A stretch of 64,000 nucleotides of DNA. It comes from Protula sp. h YS-2021. Lineage: Eukaryota > Annelida > Polychaeta > Sabellida > Serpulidae. Positions 59,601 to 64,000 of this stretch are shown here, piece after piece. Under the pieces are notes generated by a model. That model was given only the letters and a program-made list of their open reading frames with translations, made no database searches and was not told where the DNA came from. The position numbers and the translations under genes were made by a program. The stretch spans positions 21,076,066 through 21,140,065 of the forward strand of contig OX457033.1 of NCBI GenBank assembly GCA_949752745.1, in the 5' to 3' direction. Position 1 is the first letter of the stretch. Every line of letters starts with the position of its first letter.

Positions 59601-59923
59601 TGTGTTTTTTTGCTTAGGCATTACTGAAGAAATAAAATGGTGTAAATGGTGTTTTTATTTTATGTTACTCTTTCGGAAGCTATTCAGTGTGATATAAACT
59701 TAAAATCCACTCACGGTTCTTCAAATTTATTTTTGTCAATTATATGTTATTTGCAAATCCTATTCTTGCAATAAGGAAACCAAAGATAACAAAAACCTTT
59801 TTATATCGAAACAATGAATTCTCAAAATGCGTTCAGTGTTATTACAATGTGCAGCTTACCTGCATGCCCAAATGAAAACAGTAAACTTAAAATTATCTTC
59901 AACGTCATAAATTTTAACATCAT
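54256..59923 (-). CDS. C-type lectin/EGF single-pass membrane receptor 1
   Basis: A type I membrane protein assembled from exons listed separately: signal peptide, C-type lectin-like domain (CTLD), five EGF domains, a short spacer, one transmembrane helix and a 30-residue tail. Phases agree at every junction from the CTLD to the stop, which supports one gene. One exon between the signal peptide (ends phase 1) and 58743 (enters phase 2) must exist and was not found; it should hold the start of the CTLD. The CTLD has WLGL, WVWTDG and three C-terminal Cys, but GEPGADE replaces the EPN motif and WTG replaces WND, so calcium-dependent sugar binding is doubtful. The EGF exons are all symmetric (1-1) and four of the five are exactly 114 bp; three start D-x-D-E-C and a fourth DANEC, typical of calcium-binding EGF. 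Likely a cell-surface recognition or adhesion molecule; ligand unknown. Confidence 0.82.
54656..54746 (-). CDS. Receptor 1: transmembrane exon
   Basis: 91 bp, phase 1 to 2. Codes [20 protein letters not shown] followed by LQFKDR, a helix with a basic stop-transfer. Confidence 0.88.
54923..54973 (-). CDS. Receptor 1: juxtamembrane spacer exon
   Basis: 51 bp, phase 1-1. Codes [16 protein letters not shown] between last EGF and membrane. Confidence 0.75.
55263..55376 (-). CDS. Receptor 1: EGF domain 5 exon
   Basis: 114 bp, phase 1-1. DIDEC start and six Cys. The last loop is NHKEKRC, without the usual Gly-x-x-Gly turn, so the domain is slightly atypical. Confidence 0.85.
55688..55801 (-). CDS. 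Receptor 1: EGF domain 4 exon
   Basis: 114 bp, phase 1-1. DLDEC start, six Cys, [12 protein letters not shown] end. Confidence 0.88.
56233..56346 (-). CDS. Receptor 1: EGF domain 3 exon
   Basis: 114 bp, phase 1-1. DANEC start, [12 protein letters not shown] end. Very similar to EGF 2 at the DNA level, indicating exon duplication. Confidence 0.9.
   Translation of the reverse strand: MQMNVRRIRVRTRARVMMVRMATHVSVALASVVPIVK
56534..56630. repeat. (GA)n microsatellite in intron
   Basis: Between EGF 2 and EGF 3 exons. Confidence 0.95.
56714..56827 (-). CDS. Receptor 1: EGF domain 2 exon
   Basis: 114 bp, phase 1-1. [10 protein letters not shown] start, [12 protein letters not shown] end. Confidence 0.9.
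57330..57434 (-). CDS. Receptor 1: EGF domain 1 exon
   Basis: 105 bp, phase 1-1. Six Cys ([25 protein letters not shown]) without the D-x-D-E start, so not of the calcium-binding type. Confidence 0.85.
57688..57926 (-). CDS. Receptor 1: CTLD second-half exon
   Basis: 239 bp, phase 2 to 1. [13 protein letters not shown] start, then a Cys-rich insertion ([14 protein letters not shown]), [17 protein letters not shown] and FKFVCKA. The apparent signal peptide frame upstream ([11 protein letters not shown]) is intron sequence before the acceptor GACACAAAG. Confidence 0.88.
58373..58538 (-). CDS. Receptor 1: CTLD first-half exon
   Basis: 166 bp, phase 1 to 2. [20 protein letters not shown] and [17 protein letters not shown] are the helix 1 and helix 2 regions of a CTLD. 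Confidence 0.85.
58685..58743 (-). CDS. Receptor 1: small CTLD N-terminal exon
   Basis: 59 bp, phase 2 to 1. Codes [19 protein letters not shown], joining in frame to the next exon. Splice sites TTTTGATAG and G|GTATCAG. Supported by phase only, so less certain. Confidence 0.65.
59860..59923 (-). CDS. Receptor 1: signal peptide exon (probable)
   Basis: ATG at 59923, 21 codons with a hydrophobic core ([12 protein letters not shown]) and a strong donor GCAG|GTAAGC at 59859. Fits a signal peptide cut after Ala. It lies 1.1 kb upstream of the next known exon and its phase (1) does not match that exon, so an exon in between is required. Confidence 0.6.
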
Positions 59924-61176
59924 GTTTGCTGCGACTGATAAATACAAGTTTGATTATGTACTGTAAATCCTATTACTATATATCCACTGAATGTTATGTA
60001 TAAACCAGAAATATTTATTCGAGGAGCGAGGTATGTACTCTGTACAAATATAATACCTACAATTACAATATTAGGCAAGGGCTTATATAAACCACACTCT
60101 ATTGATAACATGATAGGGATAATTTTACACATGAATATCAGAGCCACGAATTTTTACTCTTCCAGCTTAATCAATAACTTAGACGAGTAAGAACATTAAG
60201 TAATTATGGAGGGGAAATATGTTACTACATTTGGTTTCCTTACAACTCATATGGCTGATTAACCTCGCTTCATTCAATAATCATTCGATATTATGTGATT
60301 TGTTCTTCCTGATAACCAAACAACTGCTGATAATATGATTCAGAAACCACTAATATTTCATGCAAAAGTTACTTACAATATTTGTGCAGAGTTTATTAAC
60401 AATGTGACATCCACTGTAATTATTAGAGTTGTCGCGTAACCAATTGTACATTCTGAAGAAGTACTAAGGAATTCTACAACTTACGGTACTTCATACATCA
60501 GCATTCAGATGAAATACCCCTCATTACACATTGTACACCTAGCAATATCTTCATTAATTGTGCAATATTTCTACTATTGTAAAAATAACTGCTTCAAAGG
60601 GTCAAGGCTTACAAATTTGAAGTGGACTGCTAAGACATATTTGCCATGAATTGGAAATAGATCATTTATTTGAATCAGTTGTTAAGTACCTGATGTCACA
60701 ACACAATTTGTATACTACAGCAACTAAGACATGAACACATGTTGCACCAGAATATTACTAAAAAGCGAGGAAAATGTGTAATTACATCCTGCGCAATATT
60801 TGATTATTAACCATAAACAACGAATGTGTGACCACTGTATGTTTTCTAGAAAATATTTTCCAGATCAAGAATATGAAATAAGAGTACATGGCGACATCTA
60901 CCGTTTATTGCGAACGCAGTATGCTCTTCTATATTGTTATCTAATGTGCTATCTTAGGCCTTTGCTAACTGGCCAAACATTGGATATTTTTACTTATTTC
61001 CAGGTAAGTATATTATCCCATTTTGTAACTGGCATTAATTAAGCAGCATTGCAGAAAAGTATAACAACAAAATATATGACACCACTCTTTATATTATAAT
61101 ACATTAAAATAATACCAATGATTTACAAGCAGAGTTCATGGTTTAATTTAAACAGTGCTGGCTTTGATGTCAAATG
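59924..61176. other. Intergenic stretch between the two receptor genes
   Basis: No supported gene. Frame 60800-61042 has no recognised domain. Confidence 0.45.
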
Positions 61177-61219
61177 CTATCTTATGCGAGGTGCTTCTGC
61201 TCGACGTGTAGCCTTTGAT
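61177..61219 (-). CDS. Receptor 2: cytoplasmic tail exon (probable)
   Basis: 43 bp, phase 2 entry after TATTTTAACAG. Completes the Arg codon, then [13 protein letters not shown] and TAG. Chosen because acceptor, phase and a basic content fit; unrelated in sequence to the tail of receptor 1. Confidence 0.5.
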
Positions 61220-64000
61220 CTGTTAAAATAGTATTACATTATTATATTTACATTCACTTTACATATTTTATATTTATATTATGTTCTTTAAAGTATTAAG
61301 CCGTGGCTGACATTCTAAAATAAATGTGCTGATTCATTTTTCTTTAAAGAAATACGGCAGGAGAGAAAAATGACAAAGACAAAGGAAAGAAAATGAAAAG
61401 GCTTGAGAAAGGATCAGTTTGGCGCGTTCTCATAGGTGCTTCTGTTTCTGGTTCATCTGTATTTACACATAACAGTCTAATACTAACTTTAAATAATAAT
61501 TTTAAAGGAAGAACACATTACTGCCTTATTACCTGTCTTTGACCTCATAGTAAACTAACACTGCAAGGATGATCAGACAGATGACTGCAAGCAATGCTCC
61601 AACGACCAGTGAGATAACAAGATCTATAAACATTAATTATGCCTTTAATTCTTAAGCGTAATTTACACACAAATTTATATATTAGTATTTCTCATATACA
61701 GCAATTTTAATCTTGTGTATGGTGAATTCATATGCATTAGTTTATAAAAAATAAGGAAATCATAAAGAAATTATTACCTTGCCGCTTAACATCGTCCAGC
61801 AGCCCACCATCTTCTATAACTGTAACAGAGTACGTTTTATATCAGTGTTCCGTGATAGGTGTATCTGATAAATACATGTAATCCACATATTTTGAAAAAA
61901 TTTGTTGCTTACTGTTTAATAATTAACAGAGAAATGAATGATATGAAAGATTTGAACTATTGCATTAAGTATTGTGTTTTGTAAGATATAATCAAAACGG
62001 CTACTGAATATAGCAATCATTTTATTGACCCATTTACTTATTTCTAGAATTACTTATTGTTACTTGGTTAATAACGACTATAATTTATATAAGCATATAT
62101 TTCACCATTTTCACATAATATTCCCGTAAAGCCGGCGTCACACTGACATTTGAATCTTCCTGCCAAGTTCCTGCATTTACTGCTATGAAGACATGGATTT
62201 GATGCACACTCATTTATATCTAAACACATACAATAAAGAATAAAGTATTCTGTGATTAAGAATATCGCAAGCTTTCTTTTCATTTGATCCCTCAAAGGAG
62301 CCCCCAAAATGTGTTTGTACTCAGCTCACGATATATGGCTTGGCATCTTGCTAGGAAATCAGTATAAAACTGCAATCGCAAATTGTGGCGCTCTAAAAGT
62401 CCTGTAATACGAGAGGATCATTTTCGCATCCAACTCTTTATCCAACTCTTAACTGAAAACAACTACTATAAAGAAATAGAAATGAAATAAAGATCATTAG
62501 GTGTCCAATACTTGATATAAATTCACAGGATTGTTGCTTTTTAAATGAATATTTCTAGTAAGCATACATGGGGAAAATTTGTATATTAACAGCACAATTA
62601 CTCAGATTGACTTTGTTATTGTTCGTCTAGCAATTATTGTGTGTACAATATTAAATCTATAGCCAAATAAGGTACTTAATTTTCTGTTTGAAAAGAATGC
62701 GTTTTATACAATAATACATTAAAGCCAGATTTGTCCCTACAATCTGTAAGATGTTGAATTTATAGCACTCTGGCCAAGTCTCCACATCAACTTTCATGTA
62801 TTATGCATACAAATTGCATCAATATGACGGACGGATTGTGGGCTTGCTAATGAGAAGCGTCTTAGAAAAGACAACAGACCGTACCTGTCTCACAATATGT
62901 TCCCTCGAACCCTTGAAGACAATGGCACATGAACTCATCTACGCCATCTATACACCTGGCGTTGTTTTGACAGGAATGAGCAGCGCAATCGTCAATATCT
63001 AAAAAATACATGATTGGTATTGCATATAATTGTAAGAAATATTACATGAATTGCTGTCACATGTATACTGCAATACTTGCCACTGCCGATAATCTCTCTC
63101 TTTCAAACCCCAACTTTGGCTCTCTCTCCTCTCTCTCTCTCCCTCCCCAACTGTCTCACCCCAAAGCTCCCTCTCTCCGTCTCTCTCCCCTATCTCTGTC
63201 TCCACCCATTTCTCTCTCTCTCTCTCTCTCTCTCTACCTCCCGAGCAAATTTTCCAAGTACTTGTTATCTAAAAATATTGAACTGTTTGATTTACATACC
63301 GATTGCCTTACTCTTGTTGCATTCTGAAAGAGTACAATGCAAATGATACTTGAGGTTATAAATCACTGCGTTCTATGATATATAAGAATCTACAAGAAAA
63401 TTTCAATAACTTAAAAAATTAGTTTCTAAAAATACTTGTACCTGCTTCGCAAAGCGTTCCAGTAAAGCCATTTTGGCAATAACACGTGAAAGCATTTGGC
63501 TGGTCAATACATGCTGCACCATTCCTGCATGGGTTTGAGGTACACTCATCAACATCTATAGCAAAAGAGTGGAAGGCATTGCATAAAAGAATTAAAATGG
63601 GATAATCTAAAGAAATTACGCGTTGAAACTTTTATCTCATTTGGCTTACATATGTGTAGTAATGTTTTATTTTTTGCTTTGAAGGATAGTGGGGGATTGA
63701 GAGGGGAAGGGACGTGGAGAGGTGGGGGGGGGGGTAGTCAGGCTCTGCAAATATTTCCCTCTATTTCACAATGAAATAATGCAGGAATGGTAAACACTGT
63801 AAACCGTTTATGATGAAAGGACATGTTTTGAAGTAAATGTGATGATTAATTATTTTGGATAGGAAGTTCAAAGTGTAATGAAATGAATTTTATATGTGTG
63901 GATAGATATAATCATTGACTTTATGTACTTATATTTTTTAAGTGGATCTACGGCGACCTTAGTGTTCAAAAGTTGCTTTTATTGGAAGTATTTTTGTTAA
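61177..64000 (-). CDS. EGF-domain membrane receptor 2, 3' part (continues beyond window)
   Basis: Paralogue of receptor 1 lying directly upstream on the same strand. Six exons are visible: three EGF exons of 114 bp (all 1-1), a 42-bp spacer exon (1-1), a 91-bp transmembrane exon (1-2) and a short tail exon. Exon sizes and phases copy receptor 1 exactly except for spacer and tail. The 5' part with signal peptide and any lectin domain lies outside the window. Same-strand tandem arrangement and shared architecture indicate gene duplication. Role presumed similar: surface recognition or adhesion. Confidence 0.8.
61533..61623 (-). CDS. Receptor 2: transmembrane exon
   Basis: 91 bp, phase 1-2. [20 protein letters not shown] followed by LVYYEVKDR; same length and KDR end as in receptor 1. 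Confidence 0.87.
61778..61819 (-). CDS. Receptor 2: juxtamembrane spacer exon
   Basis: 42 bp, phase 1-1. Codes [13 protein letters not shown]; corresponds to the 51-bp spacer of receptor 1. Confidence 0.72.
62106..62219 (-). CDS. Receptor 2: last EGF domain exon
   Basis: 114 bp, phase 1-1. [10 protein letters not shown] start, [12 protein letters not shown] end. Confidence 0.88.
62885..62998 (-). CDS. Receptor 2: EGF domain exon
   Basis: 114 bp, phase 1-1. [10 protein letters not shown] start, [12 protein letters not shown] end. Confidence 0.88.
63103..63240. repeat. (CT)-rich tract in intron
   Basis: Degenerate TCTCTC/CCCTCTCT tract between two EGF exons. Confidence 0.85.
63442..63555 (-). 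CDS. Receptor 2: EGF domain exon (first in window)
   Basis: 114 bp, phase 1-1. [10 protein letters not shown] start, [12 protein letters not shown] end. The rest to 64000 shows only a poly-G run (63722-63735) and no further exon. Confidence 0.88.

Overview
The window looks like nuclear DNA of an invertebrate animal, most likely a lophotrochozoan and plausibly a bivalve mollusc. The reasons are intron-rich genes with GT-AG introns, a large share of dispersed and tandem repeats, eukaryotic transposon classes (Polinton/Maverick, hAT, Ginger-like, Helitron2-like, non-LTR, tRNA-derived SINE) and animal-specific proteins (OSTC, SAND-domain regulator, C-type lectin/EGF receptors, GT92 glycosyltransferase). 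The species cannot be fixed from sequence alone. No bacterial-style operons, rRNA genes or CRISPR arrays were seen.

Layout. 1-12.4 kb: repeats only (Helitron2-like copies, short inverted-repeat elements, minisatellites, a SINE, long arrays of a degenerate ~140-bp repeat rich in AGGTCA words). 12.40-13.79 kb (+): a large exon of a family 92 glycosyltransferase. 14-19 kb: AT-rich, non-coding. 19.27-28.47 kb (+): a decayed Polinton with protein-primed DNA polymerase B in three pieces, small accessory ORFs, packaging-ATPase remnants, zinc-finger ORFs and a chromodomain integrase. It is broken by a 2.67-kb inverted-repeat element with an 8-bp target duplication, by microsatellites and by a non-LTR reverse transcriptase fragment. 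28.5-31.9 kb: more repeats.

31.98-42.88 kb (-): a three-exon gene whose exons join in phase to 863 residues. It has an N-terminal SAND domain and two C-terminal CtBP-like motifs. Its 7.2-kb first intron holds a 1.3-kb minisatellite and a nest of DNA transposons. 43-47.8 kb: promoter-side DNA, a 118-bp higher-order minisatellite and a Helitron2-like copy. 47.81-52.12 kb (-): a complete four-exon OSTC gene (oligosaccharyltransferase subunit, 149 residues), with a fivefold tandem repeat of one of its own splice donors. 54.26-59.92 kb (-): a membrane receptor with signal peptide, C-type lectin domain, five EGF domains, transmembrane helix and short tail; one N-terminal exon is unresolved. 61.18-64 kb (-): the 3' half of a paralogue with the same exon sizes and phases but a different tail, running off the window.

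The host genes are unrelated housekeeping, regulatory and surface-receptor functions; only the two lectin/EGF genes form a clear tandem family. The most unusual signals are the multiplied splice donor in OSTC, the inverted-repeat element whose ends are built from the same 18-bp minisatellite that fills its interior, the Ginger-like element with a relic transposase exon inside nested transposons, and the receptor-half-site-rich repeat family.
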